From Bacillota bacterium (GTDB lineage Bacteria; Bacillota; Clostridia; Christensenellales; SZUA-584), in assembly GCA_023408075.1 (NCBI GenBank), contig JAEYKW010000013.1:1-54467 (forward strand): 54,467 nt of DNA, in the 5' to 3' direction. The notes below the pieces were generated by a model. The model did not search any database. It was not told where the DNA came from and saw only the letters and a program-made list of their open reading frames with translations. A program made the translations under genes and the position numbers. Positions 1 to 6,983 of this stretch are shown piece by piece (within the stretch, counting starts at the first letter, position 1; each line of letters starts with the position of its first letter).

Positions 1-14
1 ACGCGGGGTGAAAT

Positions 15-374
15 ATGATAGAGCGAGGAGATATATTTTACGCGGATTTAAACCCCGTTACCGGATCTGAGCAAGGCGGCATAAGGCCTGTGCTTGTGAT
101 ACAGAACGACACCGGCAACCGGTTCAGCCCGACGGTGATCGTGGCAGCCATAACGTCCAATCTTGGCAAGGCACGCCTTCCGACGCATATCATCATCGAC
201 AATGATAAGCTAAGCGAAAAGAGCGTGGTTCTGCTCGAACAGATCAGAACAATTGACAAGACCCGGCTGATCAAAAAAGTAGGGCGGCTTAGCGAAAAGG
301 AAATGCTTCGCATCGACGAAGCCATATCCATTAGTATGGGGTTTGATAAATCGAGGCAGACCGAGGAAGAATAA
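15..374 (+). CDS. mazF: MazF/PemK-family endoribonuclease toxin (119 aa)
   Basis: Reads as a complete MazF toxin, a sequence-specific mRNA interferase. The N-terminus MIERGDIFYADLNPV followed by GSEQGGIRPVLVIQND is the family signature, with the conserved G-x-E-Q-x-G-x-R-P loop that forms part of the RNA-binding and active site. A second conserved stretch, VLLEQIRTIDKTRL, follows at about residues 72-85. The length of 119 aa is usual for Clostridia and Bacillus EndoA. Only 14 bases of the window precede the start, so the antitoxin normally encoded just upstream cannot be seen. A strong terminator follows directly. The ribosome site GGGGTGA is weak but acceptable for a gene translationally coupled to an upstream antitoxin (inference). 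Confidence 0.95.
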   Translation: MIERGDIFYADLNPVTGSEQGGIRPVLVIQNDTGNRFSPTVIVAAITSNLGKARLPTHIIIDNDKLSEKSVVLLEQIRTIDKTRLIKKVGRLSEKEMLRIDEAISISMGFDKSRQTEEE

Positions 375-403
375 AGCGGAAGAAGACCCATCTTCCGCTT
401 TTT
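374..403 (+). terminator. Rho-independent terminator after mazF
   Basis: A perfect 10-bp stem, AAGCGGAAGA (374-383) with TCTTCCGCTT (391-400), closes a 7-nt loop and is followed by a T-run. It begins at the mazF stop codon and separates mazF from the next gene. Confidence 0.9.
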
Positions 404-427
404 AATTCGGTTTGTGTTGGAGGTGCC

Positions 428-1249
428 ATGAACAGACGCATAAAGGACTACATATTGATTACGGTGGGCGTCGCGGTCGCAGTGGCCGGGCTCAACCTGT
501 TTCTGGTCCCCAATAAAATCGCCGCGGGCGGCATCAGCGGTATCGCGACCATACTCTATCATGTGCTGGGTTTCCCGCTCGGCATCACGATCGCCGTGCT
601 CAACGTCCCGTTGTTCGTGATCGGCTACAAATTTGTCGGCAGGAGCTTTGCGATACGCACCGCTTACGCGCTCGTGCTTTATTCGCTGCTTGCCGAATTT
701 ATCCCGATACCGAAATCTCAGGATATGTTTTTGGGGTGCGTTTACGGCGGCGTGCTGATGGGCGCAGGCATCGGCCTCGTGGTGCTGTGCGGCGGCAGCA
801 CGGGCGGCACCGATATGGCAGCCAAAATGCTGAGTTCGCGCTTTAAGCATATCGGCATCAGCACGTTCGTGTTTGCCATCGATTTCATCGTGATTTCATC
901 GGCCGGCATCATCTTTGAGCCGCAGGCGGCGCTTTATGCCATCGCGTCGCTGTATGTATCCACCAAGCTCATCGAGGTGATGACCGTGGGGCTCGCCGTC
1001 TCCAAAGCGTTCTATATTATATCCGATAAGAACGACGAGATTGCCAAGGTCATTATCGAAAAACTGAGCCGCGGCGTGACGGCGCTGACAGCGAAGGGCG
1101 TGTACAGCGGAAGAGAAAAAGAGGTGCTGCTGTGCGTGCTCCGGTGGCATACGGAAGGCGCAAAACTGAAGCGCATTGTGAAAAGCATTGATGAAAATGC
1201 GTTTGTGATCGTGGCGGATGTCAAGGAAGTGATGGGCGAAGGCTTTTGA
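428..1249 (+). CDS. YitT-family membrane protein (DUF161/DUF2179), 273 aa
   Basis: Integral membrane protein of the YitT family. The first ~200 residues form hydrophobic helices with the Gly-rich GGSTGGTDMAAKMLS motif typical of the DUF161 repeat. The last ~80 residues are a soluble DUF2179 domain (around GVTALTAKGVYSGREKE and VLRWHTEGAKLKRIV). The family is very common in Firmicutes and its biochemical role is not established. The start is set by GGAGG four bases upstream of the ATG. It stands alone between the mazF terminator and the next membrane gene, with no sign of co-transcription beyond it. Confidence 0.9.
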   Translation: MNRRIKDYILITVGVAVAVAGLNLFLVPNKIAAGGISGIATILYHVLGFPLGITIAVLNVPLFVIGYKFVGRSFAIRTAYALVLYSLLAEFIPIPKSQDMFLGCVYGGVLMGAGIGLVVLCGGSTGGTDMAAKMLSSRFKHIGISTFVFAIDFIVISSAGIIFEPQAALYAIASLYVSTKLIEVMTVGLAVSKAFYIISDKNDEIAKVIIEKLSRGVTALTAKGVYSGREKEVLLCVLRWHTEGAKLKRIVKSIDENAFVIVADVKEVMGEGF

Positions 1250-1364
1250 AAAAATCTTAAGTGAATGTCCCATGGACTGTTGTTTTCGTTTACATTTTGG
1301 TGGTATTATTGTCATAGAAGAAGAATAATATTGCGTTTTTGGCCGAGAGGAGCGTTTATCCGAT

Positions 1365-1922
1365 ATGATCAGTAAAGATAAAACGATGCCATGGTGGTTT
1401 GTTATTTTGACGGGGCTCATTGTGCTGGCGGTGGGTATCTATCTGCTCGTATCACAGGAGAGCGGGCTTAATGTGCTCACATTTCTGCTGACTATCGGCG
1501 TGCTGCTTTTCAGTCTCTACTACTTTTACAAGGCCTATAAATTCAAGGACGAGAACCGGCTTTTTGTGCCGTCTCTCGTGCATGCGCTACTCGATCTCGT
1601 GCTGTTCCTGCTGCTTATCATCATCAGAAATTCGCCCGCACTGCTCGGCGTGATTCTTTCGAGCTGGTTTATTATTTTCGGGCTGTTCGGCCTCATCAAC
1701 GCGCGGCAGGACGGCGGCAACAGCATCAAAACGCGCATCAGCGCGCTGCTGCTGCTCGTCGGCGTGGTGCTTATACTGCTGCCGTTTTTGCTGAGCATCA
1801 ACCATGTGCTGTTCCTCGGCATCGTCGCGATACTGATCGGCGTATTTCGAACCGTTCAGGGCATCATCTACAAGGTGCAGCGCGACGGGCGCACGTCGGG
1901 CGGGCGGTCGAACCTCATATAG
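1365..1922 (+). CDS. DUF308/HdeD-like membrane protein (185 aa)
   Basis: Small integral membrane protein with about six hydrophobic helices, starting at residue ~10 (WWFVILTGLIVLAVGIYLL) and ending in a short basic tail rich in Arg and Gly. The repeated two-helix pattern and the LIxxRQDGG-type loops resemble the DUF308 (HdeD) family, whose members are short multi-helix proteins of unclear function; in E. coli HdeD is linked to acid stress. GAGAGGAGC lies upstream of the ATG. No operon partner is evident: the promoter of the T-box leader begins within the stop codon region. The family call rests on hydropathy and pattern rather than on catalytic residues. Confidence 0.7.
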   Translation: MISKDKTMPWWFVILTGLIVLAVGIYLLVSQESGLNVLTFLLTIGVLLFSLYYFYKAYKFKDENRLFVPSLVHALLDLVLFLLLIIIRNSPALLGVILSSWFIIFGLFGLINARQDGGNSIKTRISALLLLVGVVLILLPFLLSINHVLFLGIVAILIGVFRTVQGIIYKVQRDGRTSGGRSNLI

Positions 1923-1923
1923 A

Positions 1924-1952
1924 TTGACAGAAATAAACGGCCGTCATATAAT
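1924..1952 (+). promoter_or_regulatory. Consensus sigma-A promoter for the T-box/thrS unit
   Basis: TTGACA (1924-1929), a 17-base spacer and TATAAT (1947-1952): a perfect match to the housekeeping consensus. It overlaps the stop codon of the upstream membrane protein gene and lies just before the T-box leader. Confidence 0.85.
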
Positions 1953-1957
1953 ATTAT

Positions 1958-2178
1958 AAGCAATCGGATAAGGACAAGTAATTTTTCTGCCACACGCGTT
2001 ACATAGAGACGTGCACACCATAGGCTGAAAGTGTGCCGGGCGCCGCAGCGAATGAAACCACCTTAACCTGAAATGGGCTGGCTCCCTTATCGGCCAAATA
2101 AAGAGCCATATCTATGGAAGATGGGTGGAACCGCGGTTTTAAAAATCGTCCCATGTGCAATGCACATGGGTTTTTTTA
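1958..2178 (+). promoter_or_regulatory. T-box riboswitch, threonine-type, upstream of thrS
   Basis: Leader RNA that senses uncharged tRNA. The signature T-box sequence GGGTGGAACCGCGG is at 2123-2136. The Stem I base pairs GATAAGG (near 1971) with CCTTATC (near 2084-2090), and an AAGTAA motif lies on the 5-prime side of Stem I. A candidate Thr specifier codon ACC sits at 2057-2059. The intrinsic terminator is a perfect 10-bp hairpin, CCCATGTGCA/TGCACATGGG (2150-2170), followed by seven T. Uncharged tRNA-Thr should favour the antiterminator formed with the T-box sequence. The specifier is inferred from position and from the downstream gene. Unusually, about 400 bases of repeat DNA separate the terminator from the thrS start. 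Confidence 0.92.
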
Positions 2179-2202
2179 TTACAGACGAACCTGTCCGCCG
2201 CA

Positions 2203-2503
2203 ACACCTCATCAGTCGCCTAACGGCGACAGCTTCCCCTCCAGGGGAAGCCTATGGTTATTGATATAGCCTAAAATGTCATTTTTAGTGAGTGTCAGCGA
2301 TTTAAAAATCCCATGTCCAAAGCGATTTACCATGGGATGCTCACGTCGCTCCGCTCCTCAGCATGACATGTAGAGGTTTATCATCAAACAGCCTTCCGGG
2401 GGAAGGTGGCACGCAGTGCCGGATGAGGGGCAGTTTGCAGATGTCCGCAGCAACACCTCATCAGTCGCCTTAAGGCGACAGCTTCCCCCCCTCGGGGAAA
2501 GCC
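2203..2503. repeat. Dispersed palindromic repeats within the thrS leader
   Basis: Two copies (2203-2251 and 2453-2503) of a ~50-bp module beginning CACCTCATCAGTCGCC, each with a GTCGCC/GGCGAC stem and a TTCCCC/GGGGAA stem. A related module with GCCTTCCGGGGGAAGGTGG lies near 2391-2430. Between them (about 2285-2375) is a second sequence type with CAAAGCG-TTTACCATGGGAT that recurs near 15975. The same modules occur at 15.6-16.3, 32.95 and 50.5-50.7 kb. No coding capacity is evident. Confidence 0.85.
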
Positions 2504-2516
2504 ATTTGGGTACGAT

Positions 2517-2543
2517 GAAAAATCCCCGGTGGAAGACCGGGGA
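2517..2543 (-). terminator. Hairpin with T-run on the minus strand, just before thrS
   Basis: TCCCCGGT (2523-2530) pairs perfectly with ACCGGGGA (2536-2543). On the minus strand the stem is followed by TTTTT, so it looks like a minus-strand terminator, although no minus-strand gene precedes it. In the thrS mRNA it would fold about 20 bases before the ribosome site. Its purpose is unclear. Confidence 0.5.
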
Positions 2544-2579
2544 ACAATATATGAGAAAACAGAAAAGAGGACATATAGA

Positions 2580-4511
2580 ATGAAAATCACACTGGCAGAC
2601 GGAGAAGCAAGAGAGTTTGAAAACGGCATCAGCGCACTGGACGCCGCCAAAGCGATATCCGGCAAGCTCGCAAAAAAGGCGCTGGCCGCAAAGATAGACG
2701 GTGCCGTGCGCGACCTTAATACCGTGTTGAGCGACGGCAGCCGCCTCGAGCTTCTCACGTTTGAGGATGAAGCGGGCAAAAAGGCGCTATGGCACACGGC
2801 TTCCCACGTGATGGCGCAGGCCGTCAAGCGGCTTTTCCCGGGCGCGAAACTCGCCATCGGCCCCGCCATCGACACCGGTTTCTACTATGATTTCGACGTG
2901 GAAAAGCCTTTTGACGCGGATGACCTTAAAAAGATTGAAGACGAAATGGCGCGCATTGTGGCGGACGACCTGCCGGTTGAGAAATTCGAGCTGGGCCGCA
3001 GCGAAGCGCTCGCATTCATGAAGGACGAACCGTACAAGCAGGAGCTCATCAACGACCTGCCCGAGGATGCTGTGCTCAGCTTTTACAGGCAGGGCGAGTT
3101 CACCGATCTTTGTGCGGGGCCGCATGTGCCGTCCACCGGCAAAGTCAAATCGTTCAAGCTCTTAAGCGTGGCGGGCGCGTACTGGCGCGGCAGCGAAAAG
3201 AACAAAATGCTCACGCGCATTTACGGCACAGCCTTTGAAAAGAGCGAGGAGCTGGCCGCTTATTTGAACATGCTCAAGGAAGCGCGCGAACGCGACCACA
3301 ACAAGCTCGGGCGCGAGCTCAAGTTCTTCACCACGAACGACGCGGTGGGCCAGGGGCTGCCGCTCATTATGCCTAAGGGCGCCAAGGTGCTGCAGGTATT
3401 AAGCCGGTTCGTGGAAGACGAGGAAGAGAGCCGCGGCTATCAGCTTGTGCGCACGCCGCTGATGGCCAAGAGCGACCTTTATAAGATTTCGGGCCACTGG
3501 GACCATTACAGAGACGGCATGTTTGTGCTCGGCGACGAAAGCAAGGACGAGGAAATTATGGCGCTGCGGCCGATGGACTGCCCGTTCCAGTTCATGATGT
3601 ACAATTCCGAGCTGCACAGCTACCGCGAGCTGCCGATACGCTACAGCGAAAACGCGACGTTGTTCCGCAACGAATCGTCCGGCGAGATGCACGGGCTGAT
3701 ACGCGTACGCCAGTTCACGCTGGCCGACGCGCATATTATCTGCACGCCCGAGCAGGTGGCAGATGAGTTCAAGAGCGTAATCGAGCTGATTCAGTACATG
3801 ATGCGGTGCATCGGCATTGAAGACGAGATCACCTACCGGTTTTCCAAATGGGACCCCAGCAATACGGAGAAATATATCAACGATCCGGCCGCGTGGGATT
3901 CCACGCAGGCGCTGATGAAGCGTATTATCGACGAAGTGGGCCTCAAATACTACGAAGCCGACGGCGAAGCCGCGTTCTACGGCCCGAAGCTCGACCTTCA
4001 ATTTAAAAACGTGTTCGGCAAGGAAGACACGCTATTTACGGTGCAGATCGACTTCGCGCTGCCCACGCGCTTTGACATGACGTATGTGGATTCAAACGGC
4101 GAAAAGAAGCGCCCGTATGTGATCCACCGCTCCTCCATCGGCTGCTACGAGCGCACGCTCGCGATGCTGATCGAGAAATACGCGGGTGCGCTGCCGCTCT
4201 GGATTGCGCCCGAGCAGGTGCGGCTGATGTCCATCACCGACCGTTCGCTCGAATACCTGCGCGAATGGGAGAAAAAGCTCAAGGCCGTCGGCGTGCGCGT
4301 TACGGTGGACTCGCGCAGCGAGAAGATCGGCTACAAAATTCGTGAGGCGCGCAACGAGCGCGTGCCCTACATGGCGGTTGCGGGCGACAACGAGGTGGAT
4401 AAAGGCACGCTCGCGATACGCAAGCGCGGCGAAGGCGACATCGGGGAGATGGACGGCAACGCGTTCCTCGAGATGGTGCTTAAGCAGAACAGCGACAAAA
4501 CAATATTCTAG
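2580..4511 (+). CDS. thrS: Threonyl-tRNA synthetase (643 aa)
   Basis: Full-length class II ThrRS, which attaches threonine to tRNA-Thr in the cytoplasm. Order of domains: TGS (1 to ~60, KITLADGEAREFENG), editing domain with HTASHVMAQAVKRLFPG (HxxxH), catalytic core with RPMDCPF (zinc Cys), VRQFTLADAHI (zinc His) and YVIHRSSIGCYERT (third zinc His), then the C-terminal anticodon-binding domain (QVRLMSITDRSLEY onward). The ATG at 2580 is chosen over an in-frame GTG at 2529 because AAGAGG lies nine bases upstream and the protein then begins exactly at the TGS domain. Expression is predicted to depend on the T-box leader. A terminator follows the stop. Confidence 0.97.
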   Translation: MKITLADGEAREFENGISALDAAKAISGKLAKKALAAKIDGAVRDLNTVLSDGSRLELLTFEDEAGKKALWHTASHVMAQAVKRLFPGAKLAIGPAIDTGFYYDFDVEKPFDADDLKKIEDEMARIVADDLPVEKFELGRSEALAFMKDEPYKQELINDLPEDAVLSFYRQGEFTDLCAGPHVPSTGKVKSFKLLSVAGAYWRGSEKNKMLTRIYGTAFEKSEELAAYLNMLKEARERDHNKLGRELKFFTTNDAVGQGLPLIMPKGAKVLQVLSRFVEDEEESRGYQLVRTPLMAKSDLYKISGHWDHYRDGMFVLGDESKDEEIMALRPMDCPFQFMMYNSELHSYRELPIRYSENATLFRNESSGEMHGLIRVRQFTLADAHIICTPEQVADEFKSVIELIQYMMRCIGIEDEITYRFSKWDPSNTEKYINDPAAWDSTQALMKRIIDEVGLKYYEADGEAAFYGPKLDLQFKNVFGKEDTLFTVQIDFALPTRFDMTYVDSNGEKKRPYVIHRSSIGCYERTLAMLIEKYAGALPLWIAPEQVRLMSITDRSLEYLREWEKKLKAVGVRVTVDSRSEKIGYKIREARNERVPYMAVAGDNEVDKGTLAIRKRGEGDIGEMDGNAFLEMVLKQNSDKTIF

Positions 4512-4520
4512 CAGCAGCTA

Positions 4521-4553
4521 AAGACGGCACGGCCCAGGCGGTGCCGTCTTTTT
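4521..4553 (+). terminator. Rho-independent terminator after thrS
   Basis: AAGACGGCAC (4521-4530) pairs with GTGCCGTCTT (4541-4550) across a short loop and is followed by TTT-G-TTTT. It ends the thrS transcript ten bases after the stop codon. Confidence 0.92.
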
Positions 4554-4556
4554 GTT

Positions 4557-4780
4557 TTGCGATATTTATCGGTAAAGTATCGACCATACCCCTTCGGGGT
4601 TACAGGGACTTTTTTATATTTTTAACTCGTCCGCTTGCATCGGGAGGGCGCAGAGACCCTCCCCGACAAAGAAAAATACGATATTTGAAAATTCAGACAC
4701 GGAGCGGCACAGGGCTGCTATATATGGTCGCACGCCTGCTCTCTGCGGTTTATCACAGATGAAAGATATTTTGTGTATTA
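4557..4780. other. Gene-free spacer with two unassigned hairpins
   Basis: About 220 bases between the thrS terminator and the next promoter. It contains CCCCTTCGGGG and GGGAGGG/CCCTCCC palindromes. A 73-codon plus-strand reading frame here has no ribosome site and no recognisable protein pattern. I see no gene. Confidence 0.6.
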
Positions 4781-4809
4781 TTGACAGCGCATCATCCATT
4801 ATATATACT
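4781..4809 (+). promoter_or_regulatory. Promoter for the FMN-binding lipoprotein unit
   Basis: TTGACA (4781-4786), a 17-base spacer and TATACT (4804-4809). It lies 47 bases upstream of the chosen ATG. Confidence 0.75.
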
Positions 4810-4855
4810 CATATCCAGTATACGGTATCCGCATACAATGATCAGGAGGTATGTG

Positions 4856-5326
4856 ATGAAAAGAACGATGACCCTGATAGCGGTTTCAATGATACTGGCT
4901 GCGCTCTTGTGCGGCTGCGGCAGTGTGTCCGCTTCGCAGATTTCGGAATCGCCGTCTGCCGCCGACGCATCCGCTTCGGTCGGTGCGTACAACGACGGGA
5001 CTTATCAGTACACCGGCGAGAAAGACGCCGAAAGCTACCATGTGGAGGGCACGATGGTCGTGAGCAGCGGCGTCATCCAATCCATGGAGTGGCAGATTGT
5101 TGATGATAACAGAAACCGGGTGTTCGACGACACGTATGAAGAAGTCTACGGCAACGAGACGTATAAACAGCAGTGCCGCGACAACTTGAGCGGTATGCAA
5201 ACGTTCGTGCCCGCTTTGATCGAAAAGCAGGATGCGGGCGAAGTGGATGCCGTGTCGGGCGCAACGTGGGCGTATAAAAAGTTTGAAGAAGCGGCGAAGG
5301 CCTTGCTGGAGCAGGCGAAGAAATGA
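4856..5326 (+). CDS. FMN-binding domain lipoprotein (156 aa)
   Basis: Secreted lipoprotein carrying a covalent-FMN domain as in the NqrC/RnfG group. Residues 1-20 are a signal peptide ending in a lipobox (ALLCGC). Residues ~45-150 match the FMN-binding domain: YNDGTYQYTGEKDAESYHVEG, then the C-terminal DAVSGATWAYKKFEEA. The Ser-Gly-Ala-Thr is where flavin transferase attaches FMN in the family. The ATG at 4856 is set by AGGAGG (4844-4849); the in-frame ATG at 4781 overlaps the -35 box. The stop overlaps the next start (ATGA), so the two genes are translationally coupled. Likely role: extracytoplasmic electron transfer (inference from the domain). Confidence 0.9.
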   Translation: MKRTMTLIAVSMILAALLCGCGSVSASQISESPSAADASASVGAYNDGTYQYTGEKDAESYHVEGTMVVSSGVIQSMEWQIVDDNRNRVFDDTYEEVYGNETYKQQCRDNLSGMQTFVPALIEKQDAGEVDAVSGATWAYKKFEEAAKALLEQAKK

Positions 5327-5901
5327 AAATCTTGTTGTTGCTGGCAAAGGGTTTTGAAACGATGGAATTCAGCCCGTTTGTGGACGTATTGGGATGGGCA
5401 AGAAACGATTTCGGAATGAACGTATCTGTCGTGACCTGCGGGTTTTGCAAGCAAGTGGTGAGCGCGTTTGGTATTCCTGTGCTGGCAGACAAAACGATTA
5501 ACGAGGTTTATTCAGACAATTATGCTGCTCTTGCCGTACCGGGCGGCTTTGAAGAGTATGGGTTTTACGAAGAAGCATATGATGAAAGATTTCTTAATCT
5601 AATTAAAGAATTCAACACAAAAGGGAAAATCATCGCATCGGTATGCGTGGGCGCATTGCCGCTTGGCAAAAGCGGCATATTGAAAAACCGCAAAGCCACC
5701 ACGTACCATTTGAACAACGGTCTGCGCCAAAAGCAGCTGGCGGAGTTTGGTGCAGTTGTCGTGGACGAGCCCATCGTCGTTGACGGCAGCATCATCACAT
5801 CCCATTGCCCCCAAACGGCGCCCGGCGTCGCGTTTAAGCTACTCGAGATGATGACGTCCAAACAGGAAACGGAAACGGTACGCATTGCGATGGGCTATTG
5901 A
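5323..5901 (+). CDS. DJ-1/PfpI family protein (192 aa)
   Basis: Class I glutamine amidotransferase-like protein of the DJ-1/ThiJ/PfpI group. It begins MKILLLLAKGFETMEF, with the conserved Glu in GFETMEF and the nucleophile-elbow motif IIASVCVGALPL holding the candidate catalytic Cys (about residue 109). The following His/Asn-rich TYHLNNGL and IITSHCPQTAPGVAFKLLE also fit the family. Members act as deglycases, chaperones or glyoxalases; which applies here cannot be told from sequence. It overlaps the stop of the FMN-lipoprotein gene by four bases, so the pair may share a redox or carbonyl-stress role (inference). Confidence 0.9.
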   Translation: MKILLLLAKGFETMEFSPFVDVLGWARNDFGMNVSVVTCGFCKQVVSAFGIPVLADKTINEVYSDNYAALAVPGGFEEYGFYEEAYDERFLNLIKEFNTKGKIIASVCVGALPLGKSGILKNRKATTYHLNNGLRQKQLAEFGAVVVDEPIVVDGSIITSHCPQTAPGVAFKLLEMMTSKQETETVRIAMGY

Positions 5902-5947
5902 TTTTATTGTGATCATCGGCATAACCGGGGGCAGTTTTCAGACATTT

Positions 5948-5983
5948 AAAAAAGCAAGCGGGCGTTACGCTCACTTGCTTTTT
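5948..5983. terminator. Bidirectional terminator between convergent genes
   Basis: AAAAAGCAAG and CTTGCTTTTT flank an inner GCG-ttac-CGC-like loop. The stem carries T-runs on both strands, serving the DJ-1 gene (+) and the convergent peptidoglycan-binding gene (-). Confidence 0.85.
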
Positions 5984-5993
5984 ACAGTTTCAA

Positions 5994-6884
5994 TTATTGC
6001 TGATACTGAAGCTCGCCTTCCGTCTTGCCGCCGGCGATCAACACCATCTTGTAATGCTCCTTATCCACAAACCCGAGCACATCCGACGTGCTGCCCATGA
6101 AGTAAAGGCACGTATGGCCGCTCATTGTGTTGTCGGGCAGCGTATCGGCCCCTGCCGGATGCCCGAACAGCGACGCCGCGTAATTGGCTGTTCCGACCGT
6201 GACGACCACGGCACGCTTCTCCCATGTGGGCTCCACGTCCGCCGGAACGCCGTAGCATTCAAGGAACGTGGTGTAAGCGGCGGCATCCGTCACTTCCACA
6301 TCCGCGTGCCCCGTGCCGCCCGTGCGCTGCACCGTAAACGCCTTGCCCGTATTGAAATCGGTTACCGTCGCGGTGGTGCCGACGGGGAAAGCCGGGTCCA
6401 CCACGGTAGCCCAATCGGCGAGCTCGCCGGGCGCCGTCGTGCCGCTCGATTCACCGACACCGAAATAAACGGTCACCGATGCGCTTAATGGCTTGCGCAC
6501 CGCATCCGCAGCAAACAGCTTGTCGTATGTGATTTGGCCGATCTGGCCGTCCGTATCGAGGCCATTGTTCTGCTGGAACTTCATGACGGCATCCTGCGTG
6601 AGACCAAAGTACTGCCCGGTGGGCCGGTAGTTTAAGTACCCGAGGTCACGTAACCGCATCTGTATCCTGAAAACCCTGATTCCCGAGCTCTCAAGCTTGA
6701 GCACCTCAAACGTGCTCTGCGAGTTGTCCGGGGCCGCGTCGTCCGGCATCGGGTCTTCCGTGCCTTGCGTATCCGATGTTGATGGTGTGGCGGAGGCTTC
6801 GTCTTCGGGCGCGCCGAGCGATACCGGAATCGCCATTGTAAAAACAAGCGCCATCACCAATATGATAAACAATGCTTTCTTCAT
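5994..6884 (-). CDS. Exported peptidoglycan-binding protein (296 aa)
   Basis: Signal peptide at residues 1-25 (MKKALFIILVMALVFTMAIP), then an acidic Ser/Thr/Pro linker. A PG_binding_1 domain follows at about residues 65-120 (IRVFRIQMRLRDLGYLNY, TQDAVMKFQQNNGLDTDGQIG, TYDKLF). The C-terminal ~160 residues form a second domain with TVTDFNTGKAFTVQRTGGTGHADVE and NTMSGHTCLYFMGS. I recall a similar GHxC-containing domain after peptidoglycan-binding modules in other Clostridia, function unknown. Two ATGs lie six bases apart (6890 and 6884). GAGGAG is only three bases from the first and nine from the second, so 6884 is preferred. Probable cell-wall attachment. Confidence 0.82.
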   Translation of the reverse strand: MKKALFIILVMALVFTMAIPVSLGAPEDEASATPSTSDTQGTEDPMPDDAAPDNSQSTFEVLKLESSGIRVFRIQMRLRDLGYLNYRPTGQYFGLTQDAVMKFQQNNGLDTDGQIGQITYDKLFAADAVRKPLSASVTVYFGVGESSGTTAPGELADWATVVDPAFPVGTTATVTDFNTGKAFTVQRTGGTGHADVEVTDAAAYTTFLECYGVPADVEPTWEKRAVVVTVGTANYAASLFGHPAGADTLPDNTMSGHTCLYFMGSTSDVLGFVDKEHYKMVLIAGGKTEGELQYQQ

Positions 6885-6983
6885 TTTCATACTCTCCTCA
6901 ATATGGCCTGCGCAAGCGCCAAATTGTCTTAGGTAAGATTTTGCTTGTCTTATATTATCACAGTTTGCCAAGTCTGTACACCC

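Noticed and set aside
2203..2503. Regularly repeated palindromes considered as a CRISPR array
   Set aside because: Copies are irregularly spaced, diverged and in different orientations, with no constant spacer length and no cas genes in the window.
4541..4762. A 73-codon frame after the thrS terminator
   Set aside because: It starts within the terminator hairpin, has no ribosome site and encodes no recognisable pattern.
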